This document shows, piece after piece, positions 17,829 through 27,011 of a stretch of 64,000 nucleotides of DNA. Every line of letters starts with the position of its first letter. Position 1 is the stretch's first letter. Source of the DNA: Acidobacteriaceae bacterium. GTDB taxonomy: Bacteria; Acidobacteriota; Terriglobia; Terriglobales; Acidobacteriaceae. The notes beneath the pieces were generated by a model. The model was not told the origin of the DNA, made no database searches, and was given only the letters and a program-made list of their open reading frames with translations. A program made the position numbers and the translations under genes. The stretch covers positions 1 through 64,000 of the forward strand of contig JASHOQ010000047.1 in the NCBI GenBank assembly GCA_030041045.1, given 5' to 3'.

Positions 17829-19295
17829 CTACTGCTCGCCCAGGTAGATCCGGTATTGCTGCTCCAGCACGCCGGAAGCGCGGGCGAGCAGAATCTTCGC
17901 CACGTTGTACTTGTAGAGGCTCTCCACCAGGTCGGTCTGCGCACCGGCGAGCGTGGCCTGCGCGGTCACCAGGGGAAGGTTATCGTCCACGCCGGCGTTC
18001 ACGCGGTCGGTTTCGTCGCTCAGCGCGCGCTCGGCAAGGTCCACATTCGAGCGCGCCACGTCCACAAGCTTGGCATCGGCGTTCACGTCCAGCAGTTCCG
18101 AGCGCACCTGCTGGTCGATGTGCACGCGCAGGTCGTCAAGCTGCGCACGCACGGCCTGCAACTGCGCCAGAGACGCGTCTTCGTCGCCGCGCAGCCGCGC
18201 CTCGCGGAAGAGTGGCACGCTCAAGGTCCCCACGGCCGTAAAGTTGCCGCGCGTTCCGGCTCCATCCACGGTGCTGGTGCCGTAGTAGCTTGAGAATTTC
18301 AGCGTGGGCAGGCGCTGGCTGCGATAAGCGTTGTGAGCCGCCTTGAATTCCACCAGCTGGTTTTCGAGGTTCTGGTAGTCCTGCCGATCCTTGTAGGCGA
18401 TCGCCAGCACTTCCTCCGGCGTCTCCAGCACCAGCTCGTTATAGGGAGACGAATCCGTCAGCTCGATCTTCTGCCCGGGTTCGATCCCGATTTCGCGCTT
18501 GAGCAGGATCAGATCCTTGTCGAGCTGGTTCCGCGCCGCGATCTCCGTCTGCTCCTGCGTCTGCAGCTCCACCTGCGCCCGCAGCTCGTCCAGATTGGCT
18601 TCCGTTCCGGCCAGGTGCGCCAGGTGCGCGTGGTCGAACAGCACCTGCGCCTCAGCGACCTGCGCCACGGCATTTTCCACTTCGCTGCCGTCGGCAACCG
18701 AGCGCAGATATTGCGTGGCCACGTCCTGCACCACCTGGCCGCGTGCGCTCATCTTGGCAAAATAGAGTGAGCGTTGAGCCGCGCCCGCGGCCTTCCATCC
18801 GGCAAAGACGGGCCCGGAGAGAAGCGTCCAGTCCAGGTGAAACTGCGCGTCGGTCAGGTCGTCCTTGGTAAGGAGCGTCAACCCCGACGGGATCTTGCCG
18901 CCGGGAAACAGGAACGCAAACTTTCCGATGATACTCGGGCTGAAGCCGAGCGCCACCAGATCGTGCTGGTAGTAACCGGTATCGGCGGAAAACGTGATCG
19001 TGGGCAGGAATTCTTCGAGCGCCTGGTTCTTTTCGCCCTTGACGGCGAGCTCGTTGGCTTCGGCTTCCCTGAGTCCAAGGTTGTTCTCAAGACCGCGACG
19101 CACGGCATCGTCGAGCGAAAGCTTGAGCGTCTCCTCAGTCACCGGCTGCACCGTCACGCTGCCCCAAAAGGGATCGGACGCCGAGGACGGATTCTGCCCC
19201 GGCGCGGAGGCGCTCAGGACTGCGGTCAAAGCTAATCCGGCCGACAAGAAAGACAGCCTTCCGGGTGGCAAAGGCAAGAAGTCCCTCACAATCAC
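17829..19295 (-). CDS. TolC-family outer membrane efflux protein
   Basis: Outer-membrane channel of tripartite efflux or type I secretion. A signal peptide (about 1-33) is followed by two OEP repeats of long coiled-coil helices (LDDAVRRGLENNLGLREAEAN near 57; a second near 270-480). 488 residues is typical. The start is a GTG at 19295. No membrane-fusion or RND partner is adjacent, so its pump is elsewhere. Confidence 0.9.
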   Translation of the reverse strand: MIVRDFLPLPPGRLSFLSAGLALTAVLSASAPGQNPSSASDPFWGSVTVQPVTEETLKLSLDDAVRRGLENNLGLREAEANELAVKGEKNQALEEFLPTITFSADTGYYQHDLVALGFSPSIIGKFAFLFPGGKIPSGLTLLTKDDLTDAQFHLDWTLLSGPVFAGWKAAGAAQRSLYFAKMSARGQVVQDVATQYLRSVADGSEVENAVAQVAEAQVLFDHAHLAHLAGTEANLDELRAQVELQTQEQTEIAARNQLDKDLILLKREIGIEPGQKIELTDSSPYNELVLETPEEVLAIAYKDRQDYQNLENQLVEFKAAHNAYRSQRLPTLKFSSYYGTSTVDGAGTRGNFTAVGTLSVPLFREARLRGDEDASLAQLQAVRAQLDDLRVHIDQQVRSELLDVNADAKLVDVARSNVDLAERALSDETDRVNAGVDDNLPLVTAQATLAGAQTDLVESLYKYNVAKILLARASGVLEQQYRIYLGEQ

Positions 19296-19381
19296 AATCT
19301 TCTCAGATGAGCCTCAAAGCTGCGGAGATTCACGCGTGCATGGCGCCTGGTCTGCGCGCCGCTCCGCACTGCCCGGCATTC

Positions 19382-20332
19382 TCAAAGCCCCGCGCCGGGC
19401 GCACTGATCGGAATCGATTCTAGGCGGACGTGCTCGCGATACAGAATGGCAAACGCCACCGAGTACGAGGAAGACATGACCATGGTAAGCAGAAGCAGCA
19501 GGCAAAGCAGGCAAAGCCCTACGAGGATCGCCCCGGCGATCATCCACGCCTGACCCAAGTGAAGGACGGCAACTAAAACCATCCCCAGGCCGGCCACGAT
19601 CCCGATGACCACCTCGAGGACCAGCGTGGCTGCGTAAGTGATGGCATAGAGCACCAAACCGACGAGAAAAATGCGCAGCCTTCCCCCTTGCGAAAGCCGG
19701 TTGCTGCGCCGGACTGCCTGCCAGGCTGTCAGATTTTCCGCAATGCACGCCGGATACGCCAGCACCAGACGGATGGTGGCCAGCAGCGCCCACACCATGG
19801 CTCCGACATAAAGCAGAGCACCGAGCAGAATTCCCACAATTGCCAAGGCCGGGGCGGCGTTCTTTCCCGCGGCCGCAACGCCCAGCATGGAGAGAAGAAA
19901 AACCAGTACCGGAAGGATCACCGGCGCCGAGGTGATAAGCGCGCGCAAGATGGCCAGCCAAAGATAACGGCCTGGCTTGGTGAGGGCCACGCCGTACGTC
20001 TGCCGGAACGTGACCGTTCGTTCTGCTGTGAGCTCAAGTCCGGCGTAGCTTGCGGCCGGCTCGAATAGCGCAAACGTGAGTATCAGGATGGCAAAGAACA
20101 GCACTCCTGCCAAGCAATCGACGACGATCATGGTCACGCCGGCTGCGCCGATGGGCGGATGCACCACCCGGATGGTGAGAAAAACGAACGGAGCGACCAG
20201 GGCATAAACCGCGACCAGCACGCCCATCGGTACCGCTCCAATGGCGATGAACAGCTTGAGATGCGGGCGCATCAGCCGCCAGATGCGGTTGAGAACCTGG
20301 CCGAAGGCTTGCGGATCAAGAGCGGCTTCCAT
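19382..20332 (-). CDS. Multi-pass membrane protein, glycerophosphodiester-phosphodiesterase-membrane-domain-like
   Basis: 316 residues, mostly hydrophobic, with about six spans. The conserved-looking element PACIAENLTAWQAVRRSNRLSQGG is typical of proteins with the membrane domain found in GDPD and DUF975-like families, where it lies before the last spans. No catalytic domain is attached. Function unknown; an assembly or transport role is only a guess. It lies 86 bp upstream of tolC on the same strand. Confidence 0.75.
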   Translation of the reverse strand: MEAALDPQAFGQVLNRIWRLMRPHLKLFIAIGAVPMGVLVAVYALVAPFVFLTIRVVHPPIGAAGVTMIVVDCLAGVLFFAILILTFALFEPAASYAGLELTAERTVTFRQTYGVALTKPGRYLWLAILRALITSAPVILPVLVFLLSMLGVAAAGKNAAPALAIVGILLGALLYVGAMVWALLATIRLVLAYPACIAENLTAWQAVRRSNRLSQGGRLRIFLVGLVLYAITYAATLVLEVVIGIVAGLGMVLVAVLHLGQAWMIAGAILVGLCLLCLLLLLTMVMSSSYSVAFAILYREHVRLESIPISAPGAGL

Positions 20333-20811
20333 GGCTCCTCCTCATGGCAGGTTTTGCCGGGGGTAACCGGGGCGGTGGAGAGTCGCGCACCATTGTATCC
20401 CGCCGGATGCGAGCGCCCGCTGGAGAGGGGAGCGACGGTGATCGATCGCACGTGGAATCAGGCATTGCCCGACGCAGCGGGAATGCGGGAACACCCGCAT
20501 GGATTGAAACGAATGGCGGCTGAAACGCACAAGATTTGCGGGATCAATTTGGCGGGGAAATGTGAACTGCCCTGGGACAGTTGCAGTGGACGGATTGCGA
20601 ACAATCAGAAGTAACAAGAGCGGTGACCCGATAGGGGATTTATAGGTAGCCCGAAAGAACGCATCGGTCTCCGGATGGGGAATGGCGAGCCTGGTTCGAG
20701 AACGGCTAAATTCGGAAGCATAGTTAAAAACAACCGGCCGGTTATATCTATATCGGGTCTATAGCAAAAGGTACTGGGGTGTTTTGGGGAGAAAGGCTCG
20801 AGGGGTAAAAC
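20333..20811. other. Intergenic region without recognised gene
   Basis: About 480 bp. No convincing ORF on either strand. The right half is AT-richer and precedes the Cys-rich orphan at 20812; it probably holds promoters for the divergent genes, but I see no sharp -35/-10 pair. Confidence 0.5.
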
Positions 20812-21081
20812 ATGCAGGTGTTGTGCAGAAAGACTAACGGGAATGCTGAGTTTCACTGTTGTGTTTGCGGTCAGGGTTTTTTGATGTTCTGGGAACGGCA
20901 GTCTCACTCCGAACGCATGGAGATGCTGCACGAAATCCAGGAGACGCTGCGGCGGCAACATCGTACGGCTCCCGGACCGGAGGCTCATCCAACGGGCGGG
21001 TTTCTGGCGCCGCAAACCAGCGGCGCGGGTGAATTGGTAGGTGCTGGGGTATCGGGAAGGGCGCCCACTTGGGAGCTGTAG
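20812..21081 (+). CDS. Small CxxC protein, unknown function
   Basis: An 89-residue ORF with FHCCVCGQGFLMFWERQ near residues 14-30, followed by a charged helix (ERMEMLHEIQETLRRQH). The paired Cys residues and the following helix look like a small zinc knuckle. GAGGGG lies 7 bp before the ATG. It stands alone, with a good terminator about 200 bp after its stop. The last 35 residues are low-complexity Gly/Ala/Pro, and I recognise no family. Moderate confidence that it is a real gene. Confidence 0.5.
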   Translation: MQVLCRKTNGNAEFHCCVCGQGFLMFWERQSHSERMEMLHEIQETLRRQHRTAPGPEAHPTGGFLAPQTSGAGELVGAGVSGRAPTWEL

Positions 21082-21577
21082 GGCGCATGTGAGGAGTTTA
21101 GCCCCTGTTACGCGGGGGCAAAGAAAGATCTCGAATTCGATTCGGCCGGACGCGGCAAATGGTTACCGGCTGGTGAGCCGATTAGAAGAGAGACAAGGGT
21201 CTAGGTGGGATTAGATAAAGGTTCAAACTGAGGTTCGGCCCGGAGCTTCACCGCACGAGGTCGAACCCTGGCGAAGCGAACACTCAATATGCCGGTTAGC
21301 GACTACACCCTCTGAGGTCATCGCTGCCGGCATTGCTTTTTGCGCGACTCGAGTAAGTCGACCGTGCCGGTCAACCGCGGCATCACCCCTGAATTTCAGC
21401 GCAAGAACAGTCTTCCCTGCAGGCGCAGAAAACTACCGCCCCCTGCGCGGCAGAGGGGAGCACCCGCAGGAGCGGGTACCAACGACCTTTGATGGGGTAA
21501 GAGAAGGCGTCTCGAACCCGAAACAAAACCAAGGTCAAAATGTGTACGGCAGCCGGCGTCGGGAGCCTATACACAAA
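21082..21577. other. Gene-poor, highly structured intergenic stretch
   Basis: About 500 bp with no convincing ORF but several self-complementary segments (for example GGTTCG...CGAACC around 21232-21265 and ACCCGCAGGAGCGGGT near 21467). It may contain a small RNA upstream of the terminator at 21286-21341. It lacks the conserved cores of RNase P RNA, tmRNA, SRP RNA and 6S RNA. Confidence 0.4.
21286..21341 (+). terminator. Terminator-like hairpin with T-tract
   Basis: ATGCCGG (21289-21295) pairs with CCGGCAT (21327-21333); an inner AGCGA/TCGCT stem extends it. Five T follow (21337-21341). It would end a plus-strand transcript from the 20812 gene or a small RNA in between. Confidence 0.65.
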
Positions 21578-21605
21578 GGGCCGGGAGCAACCCCAGCCCA
21601 TTTGT
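21578..21605 (-). terminator. Likely terminator of the cold-shock gene
   Basis: On the minus strand GGGCTGGGG and TCCCGGCCC form a 9-pair hairpin with two G-U pairs, followed by TTTGTGT. It lies about 45 bp beyond the csp stop. The T-tract is weak. Confidence 0.45.
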
Positions 21606-21645
21606 GTTTGTGTGCTCGATTCTGCCGGAATCCGGCCTTGCGGGC

Positions 21646-21846
21646 TTAGAGAGGCTGCACGTCGGCAGCTTGCCAACCCTTGGGGCCCTTTACGACATTG
21701 AACTGCACGGTTTGGCCTTCCTGCAGGCTCTTGAAACCACTTGAGTTGATTGCAGAGTAATGCACGAAGACATCCTCGCCGTTCTGGCGCGAGATGAAGC
21801 CGAAGCCTTTCGCGTCATTGAACCACTTCACGGTACCTTGTTCCAT
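21646..21846 (-). CDS. Cold-shock protein, CspA family
   Basis: 66-residue single OB-fold nucleic-acid chaperone. RNP1-type KGFGFISR and RNP2-type DVFVHYSAI are intact, as is the opening [11 protein letters not shown] 21846 is the family start; AGGAAA lies upstream. A leader of about 110 nt separates it from an extended -10 promoter, as is usual for csp mRNAs whose translation depends on leader structure. Confidence 0.97.
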   Translation of the reverse strand: MEQGTVKWFNDAKGFGFISRQNGEDVFVHYSAINSSGFKSLQEGQTVQFNVVKGPKGWQAADVQPL

Positions 21847-21962
21847 TTTGCTTGGATTTCCTGAATTGAATTGCGCTGGATGAATCGGAGCGACCACTGG
21901 CAGAATCTTGCTTGGTTGGGCGAGTTACTGCACACGCCCGGTTCGTTTCTAACGCTGACGTC

Positions 21963-21971
21963 AGTATACCA
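21963..21971 (-). promoter_or_regulatory. Extended -10 promoter of the cold-shock gene
   Basis: On the minus strand TGG-TATACT fits the TGn extended -10 consensus. The palindrome CTGACGTCAG (around 21955-21964) overlaps the expected start point. The resulting leader would be about 110 nt. Confidence 0.55.
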
Positions 21972-22096
21972 TCGCTGTCAAAATGCGGTACTTAATTCTT
22001 TGCACGGAGTGGCGCGATCGCGGTACTTTCTCGGCAAGCCTTTTATTTAAGTGCGTTTAGCTGCGACCGTGAGGCTGTGGTAGTGTGAGAGCCGGT

Positions 22097-23476
22097 ATGG
22101 CCAGCGACCCAGCTAATGGTATGCTTCAGCGCGCCCGGGAAGTACTCGAGGCGCAGTTTGCCCATCTGCCCGAATTCCAGAATCCCCTGGACGAAGAGGC
22201 CATGGAGCGGGTTTTGCAGCTTGCAGCCCACCGTTTGGGCGATAATTTCCCCTATTTTCACCCGCTCTATGCCGGACAAATGCTCAAGCCGCCGCATCCG
22301 GTGGCGCGAGCGGCCTATGCGCTGGCGATGAGGATCAACCCCAACAACCACGCCCTGGATGGCGGACGGGCCAGCTCCGCCATGGAAGTGGAGGCCGTTG
22401 AAGCGATTGCCGCCATGTTCGGCTGGGACCGGAAATCAAACGGCGCAAATGGCGGGTACCTGGGCCATCTCACTTCCGGTGGAACGATGGCGAATCTGGA
22501 AGCACTCTGGATAGCCGGGCAGGTGTCTCAGGGCAAGCGCGTGGTGGGCTCCGAGCAGGCGCATTACACCCACGGCCGCATCTCCGGTGTGCTGCGCCTG
22601 CCGTATGCAAGCATTGCCGCCGACAGCCGCGGCCGCTTGAGCATGGAAGCGCTCGAAACAGAATTGCGCAAAGGGGACGTGGGGACGGTTGTGGCCACGC
22701 TGGGCACAACGGCCATGGGAGCGGTCGACCCCCTGGACCAGATTCTGAGCCTGCGCGCCCGTTATGGTTTCCGGGTGCATGTGGACGCGGCCTACGGTGG
22801 CTATTTCACGCTGATTCCAGAGGAGTTGGACGAGCCTGCGCGGCGCGCCTTCGCGGCCATTGGCGAGGCTGATTCGATCGTGATCGATCCGCACAAACAC
22901 GGTCTGCAGCCCTATGGATGCGGCTGCGTGCTCTTCCGCGACCCGGCGCTGGGGCGGTTCTACAAGCACAATTCTCCCTACACCTACTTCACTTCAAAGG
23001 ACTTACATCTAGGGGAAATCAGCCTGGAGTGCTCGCGAGCGGGAGCGGCGGCGGTCGCGCTCTGGGCCACGCAGCAGCTCTTGCCAGTTGCGCCCGGCGG
23101 GGAGTTTGCGCGCGGCCTGGCCAGCAGTAGAAGGGCAGCCAGGGAGCTGGACCGGCGGCTGCGCGACGACCCGCGGTTTGCGCCTTTGGCCGCCGGCGGG
23201 CCGGAGCTGGACATCGTCGTCTGGCAGGTGAAGGCGGAAGCGCCCGCGGAGGCCTCGGCTCGCGCGCAGGCGGTGTTTGGCCGCTGTGCCGAGAAGGACT
23301 TGCATCTGGCTCTTGTACAATTGCCGCACGCTTGGTTTGGGCGATCTGCCGAAGCGGAAAGCGGCGACCTGGTGACCAGCCTGCGCAGTGTGCTCATGAA
23401 GCCGGAGCACGAGACGTGGCTGGACCCGATCTGGGAGCGGCTTTCGGCATCGGCCGGGGAAGTTTTGAAGGCGTAG
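22097..23476 (+). CDS. PLP-dependent group II decarboxylase
   Basis: 459-residue pyridoxal-phosphate enzyme of the aromatic/glutamate/diaminobutyrate decarboxylase fold. Visible are the early substrate segment (FPYFHPLYAGQMLKPPHP), GGYLGHLTSGGTMANLEAL, VHVDAAYGG (the Asp that pairs with the PLP ring) and DPHKHGLQPYGCG, with the Schiff-base Lys near residue 267. The substrate cannot be decided from sequence; aromatic amino acids, 2,4-diaminobutyrate and cysteine sulfinate are all handled by close relatives. ATG 22097 follows GAGAG; a GTG at 22085 is possible. Confidence 0.85.
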   Translation: MASDPANGMLQRAREVLEAQFAHLPEFQNPLDEEAMERVLQLAAHRLGDNFPYFHPLYAGQMLKPPHPVARAAYALAMRINPNNHALDGGRASSAMEVEAVEAIAAMFGWDRKSNGANGGYLGHLTSGGTMANLEALWIAGQVSQGKRVVGSEQAHYTHGRISGVLRLPYASIAADSRGRLSMEALETELRKGDVGTVVATLGTTAMGAVDPLDQILSLRARYGFRVHVDAAYGGYFTLIPEELDEPARRAFAAIGEADSIVIDPHKHGLQPYGCGCVLFRDPALGRFYKHNSPYTYFTSKDLHLGEISLECSRAGAAAVALWATQQLLPVAPGGEFARGLASSRRAARELDRRLRDDPRFAPLAAGGPELDIVVWQVKAEAPAEASARAQAVFGRCAEKDLHLALVQLPHAWFGRSAEAESGDLVTSLRSVLMKPEHETWLDPIWERLSASAGEVLKA

Positions 23477-23567
23477 CAACGAATGTCCCAGGCGGCCGGG
23501 CGCGAGCCCAAAAGAAAACGTTGTCAAGACAAGGCCGGCGCGGTGCGAAGGCGGGGTGAGGAAAGAT

Positions 23568-24722
23568 ATGCATGATCCGGGACAGCTCGGTTCCCTGCAC
23601 CTGAACCGCTTTCAGCTGGAGCCGGCCGTCTTTGCCGCGCCCGGACGCGTAAACCTGATCGGCGAGCACACCGACTACGCCGAGGGATTCGTCATGCCCG
23701 CGGCCATCAATTTTGCCACTCTGGCCGGCATCTCGCCGCGCAGCGACGGCAAGATCGCGATCTACTCCGAGAATTTCCACGAAGAGCGGACCTTTGACGC
23801 TGCTGCATTGCCGGTGAAACGAAGCGGCCACTGGAGCGACTATGCGATAGGCGTGGCTTACGTGTTTGCCGGCGAGGGCTACAGGATTCCCGGTTTCAGC
23901 CTGAGCCTTTGGGGCGATGTGCCGCTCGGCTCCGGGCTGTCGAGTTCGGCGTCAGTGGAAGTGGCCACGGCTCTGGCGATTGAGTCGCTCATCGGCGCCA
24001 GTTATCCGGGACCGCTGCTGGCACGACTTTGCCAGCGCGCGGAGAACCAGTTTGTGGGCGCGAGCAGTGGAATTATGGACCAGTTCATTTCCATTCACGG
24101 CAAGGAAAATCACGCGCTGCTGCTGGACTGCCGGGATTTGAGTTACAAGATGGCGCCGATTCCCGATCGCGTGGCGCTGGTGATTGCCAACACCATGGTG
24201 AAGCACTCCGTGGCCGGCGGGGATTATCCCACGCGGCGGCGGGAATCAGAAGCCGCGTGCGCCGTAATTGCGCGGCACCGGCCGGAGGTGAAGTTTCTGC
24301 GCGACGCAACCCTGGAAGACCTGGAATGCTGGGGCCACGAGATGGAGCCGAAGGCGCTGATGCGGGCGCGGCACATTATCAGCGAGAACCTGCGCACGGT
24401 GGCCGCGGCCGATGCGCTGCTGAACGGTGACCTGAAAGAGCTGGGCCGGCTGATGGCGGAAGCGCACTGGAGCTACAGCCGCGATTTCGAAGCCAGCTGC
24501 GTAGAGGCCGACGCCATGGTGGAACTCGCTGCCGATTTGCCCGGGCTGATCGGGGCGCGGCTGACCGGCGGAGGATTCGGCGGCTGCACCGTCAACCTGG
24601 TGGAGCGAAACGAGGCGGAGGCGTTTGCCGCAAAGCTGGGCGAGCGGTATGCGGCGCGCATTGGCATCATTCCCGAGATGCACATCTGTCGCGCTTCGGC
24701 AGGCGCGCACCGGGTTGCCTGA
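23568..24722 (+). CDS. galK: Galactokinase
   Basis: GHMP kinase that phosphorylates galactose to galactose-1-phosphate (Leloir pathway). The galactokinase signature GRVNLIGEHTDY is at about 27-38, the ATP-binding GHMP motif PLGSGLSSSAS near 119-129, and the third motif ARLTGGGFGGCTVNL near 327-341. 384 residues is normal. ATG 23568 has GGAAAG directly upstream. Other gal genes are not adjacent, but glucan phosphorylases and pgm lie within 20 kb. Confidence 0.95.
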   Translation: MHDPGQLGSLHLNRFQLEPAVFAAPGRVNLIGEHTDYAEGFVMPAAINFATLAGISPRSDGKIAIYSENFHEERTFDAAALPVKRSGHWSDYAIGVAYVFAGEGYRIPGFSLSLWGDVPLGSGLSSSASVEVATALAIESLIGASYPGPLLARLCQRAENQFVGASSGIMDQFISIHGKENHALLLDCRDLSYKMAPIPDRVALVIANTMVKHSVAGGDYPTRRRESEAACAVIARHRPEVKFLRDATLEDLECWGHEMEPKALMRARHIISENLRTVAAADALLNGDLKELGRLMAEAHWSYSRDFEASCVEADAMVELAADLPGLIGARLTGGGFGGCTVNLVERNEAEAFAAKLGERYAARIGIIPEMHICRASAGAHRVA

Positions 24723-24819
24723 ACCGGCGCGCGCGCGAGGTCGTCCAATGTTGAAAACGCGGCAAAATTCAGGAGAAAGGCGTCTATGTTTTCCGGCGCA
24801 TCTAAGCCAAAACGGGTGC

Positions 24820-25090
24820 ATTTTTCCTACTCCGGTAGGAGGGTACCTGCGTGTTCCGATACAGGCTGTCGGTAACACTCCAGTGGTAGGGAGCATAGAG
24901 GGCCGCTGGACCGGTTCCTTGCTAAACTTGGGGATGTTTCCTCCGCACGGTGCGGAGGATTCGCGCGGTTCAAATCCGGCAATGAGGGCTGGAAAATGAA
25001 AGGCCGGATCGACCGCCGCAGCTGTGCCGGGATGTGGTTGTTCAAAACAAAATCCCGGGGCAGTGAGCGGAGGCGCGACGGAGAGTTACA
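24820..25090 (+). ncRNA. Candidate structured leader upstream of glgP
   Basis: A run of hairpins covers most of the 371-bp gap before glgP. Examples are CCTAC-TCCG-GTAGG (24826-24839), GTGTT...AACAC enclosing CCGA...TCGG (24851-24878), TCCTCCGC-ACGGT-GCGGAGGA (24940-24960), ATCCGGC...GCCGGAT (24974-25018) and CCGGGAT...ATCCCGG (25027-25058). Fragments such as GGTTCAAATCC recall tRNA T-arms or cobalamin riboswitches, but neither full consensus fits. Could be a cis-regulatory RNA; unproven. Confidence 0.4.
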
Positions 25091-25093
25091 CGC

Positions 25094-26863
25094 ATGCAGC
25101 CAAACTCGGTGAAGCCATTTTCTTACGAGATTTTCCCCTCCGCGGGCCACGTCGCATACTTCTCCATGGAAATCGCGATTCATCCGGGCATGCCCACCTA
25201 TTCTGGCGGCTTGGGCATATTGGCCGGCGACACATTGCGCTCGGCAGCCGATCTCGGCGTTCCACTAGCCGCGTTTACGCTGCTGCACCGCAAAGGATAT
25301 TTCCAGCAGCACCTGGATTCGAGCGGCACCCAGACCGAAGAGGTGCAGCCATGGAACCCCGCGGACTTCTGCAGCGAGGAATCCGCGCGGGTAACGGTGC
25401 TGGTGGAAGACCGCGTGGTGACGGTGCGCGCGTGGCGCTACGATCTGGCCGGGCGATTCGGGCACGTGGTGCCGATCTATCTGCTGGACACCGACCTTGA
25501 TGGCAACTCGGGATGGGACCGCGGGCTGACGGACCATCTCTATGGCGGCGACGAGAACTACCGCCTGCAGCAGGAGATTGTGCTGGGCATGGGCGGCGTG
25601 CGCATGGCCAATGCGATGGGACTGCAAGTAAACGTCTATCACATGAACGAAGGCCACGCGGCCCTGCTGACGCTGGCCCTGCTGGAGGCGCAACTGGGCG
25701 GAGGGCCGCTGGGCGCAGCCACCGAGGCCGACATTGAGCAGGTGCGGCGCAAGTGCGTCTTCACCACGCACACGCCGGTGCCCGCGGGGCACGACCGCTT
25801 TTCAACCGAGCAGGCCATCCGCATTCTGGGCGGCGACCGCACGGCGCGGCTGCAGCAGCAGGGATGTTTCCGCGACGGCCTGCTGAACATGACGCTTCTC
25901 GCGCTCCGTTTTTCGCGCTACGCCAACGGCGTGGCCATGCAGCACGGCAAAGTTTCGCGGCAGATGTTTCCTGAGTTCACCATCGGCACCATCACCAACG
26001 GCGTGCACGCGCCCACCTGGATGTCAGAGCCGATGCAGCAGCTGCTCGACGAGAATATCCCCGCGTGGCGGCGCGACAATCTCTACCTGCGCAACGCCAT
26101 CGACCTGCCGGAAGACAAGTTTCTGGCGGCGCACGCGCGCGCCAAGGAGGAATTGCTTGCCGAGGTTGGATCGCGGACCGGGTTGGTGCTCGATCCCAAA
26201 GTGCTCACGCTCGGTTTTGCGCGGCGCGTGGCCACGTACAAGCGGGCCGGGCTGATGTTTACCGATCCCGAGCGTCTGAAGCAGATTGCCGCCGCAGCGG
26301 GCGGATTGCAGATTCTCTATGCCGGCAAAGCCCATCCGCAAGACGGGCCGGGCAAGGCGCTGATTCACCGCGTGGTGGAAGAGGCAGCGCGCTCGTCGAG
26401 CGAATTGCTCAGAATCGTCTATCTCGAAAACTACGCGTGGGACCTGGGCGCCATGCTCACGGCGGGCGTGGACGTGTGGGTGAATACGCCCAAGCGGCCG
26501 TATGAGGCCTCGGGAACCAGCGGCATGAAGGCGGCGATGAACGGCGTGCCCAGCCTGTCGATCCTGGACGGCTGGTGGATCGAGGGTTGCATCGAGGGCG
26601 TGACCGGATGGGCGATCGAGGACGGCGCGAGCGACGAAGACGAGGCGCGCTCCCTCTACTCGAAGCTTGAAAACGCTGTGGTTCCTCTCTATCGCGATTC
26701 GCCGGAGAAGTGGGCGCGGATGATGCGCACCACGCTGGCTTTCAATGCCTCGTACTTCAACACCAACCGCATGGTGAAGCAGTACGCGCGCAACGCGTAT
26801 TACCCCGAAAGCCTGGTGGAGAAGAAGGTGAAGGTGGAAGAAGAGGCCTTCGTCACGCAGTAG
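25094..26863 (+). CDS. glgP: Alpha-glucan (glycogen) phosphorylase, short form
   Basis: GT35 enzyme that releases glucose-1-phosphate from alpha-1,4-glucans. The opening AYFSMEIAIHPGMPTYSGGLGILAGD, the YHMNEGHAAL segment, TTHTPVPAGHDRF and the PLP site EASGTSGMKAAMNG (Lys near residue 478) are complete. At 589 residues it lacks the N-terminal DUF3417 part and belongs to the short AlgP-like group. It is preceded by a structured leader. A second, GAF-fused phosphorylase lies at 28817-31477 on the other strand. Confidence 0.94.
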   Translation: MQPNSVKPFSYEIFPSAGHVAYFSMEIAIHPGMPTYSGGLGILAGDTLRSAADLGVPLAAFTLLHRKGYFQQHLDSSGTQTEEVQPWNPADFCSEESARVTVLVEDRVVTVRAWRYDLAGRFGHVVPIYLLDTDLDGNSGWDRGLTDHLYGGDENYRLQQEIVLGMGGVRMANAMGLQVNVYHMNEGHAALLTLALLEAQLGGGPLGAATEADIEQVRRKCVFTTHTPVPAGHDRFSTEQAIRILGGDRTARLQQQGCFRDGLLNMTLLALRFSRYANGVAMQHGKVSRQMFPEFTIGTITNGVHAPTWMSEPMQQLLDENIPAWRRDNLYLRNAIDLPEDKFLAAHARAKEELLAEVGSRTGLVLDPKVLTLGFARRVATYKRAGLMFTDPERLKQIAAAAGGLQILYAGKAHPQDGPGKALIHRVVEEAARSSSELLRIVYLENYAWDLGAMLTAGVDVWVNTPKRPYEASGTSGMKAAMNGVPSLSILDGWWIEGCIEGVTGWAIEDGASDEDEARSLYSKLENAVVPLYRDSPEKWARMMRTTLAFNASYFNTNRMVKQYARNAYYPESLVEKKVKVEEEAFVTQ

Positions 26864-26942
26864 ATTTGTTACGGCAGCGTTAAGAGCCCGGAATTCGCAA
26901 GGTCTTCCTCAGACTATAGAGACTTTTCGTTCTCCGTTGTGC

Positions 26943-26971
26943 TTGGCACAGCGGGGAGCGAGGAGTATTCT
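26943..26971 (+). promoter_or_regulatory. Promoter of the SPFH operon
   Basis: TTGGCA (26943-26948) and TATTCT (26966-26971) with a 17-bp spacer, about 40 bp before the GTG start of the SPFH gene. Confidence 0.6.
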
Positions 26972-27011
26972 GTCGTGCGAACGCCAAACATATCCGTGAG
27001 GAGGAATTAAC

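Noticed and set aside
24890-25070. tRNA or cobalamin riboswitch before glgP
   Set aside because: GGTTCAAATCC looks like a T-arm, but the T-stem has two mismatches, no acceptor stem pairs and no anticodon arm closes. The cobalamin core is interrupted by about 30 bases and its downstream conserved block is missing.
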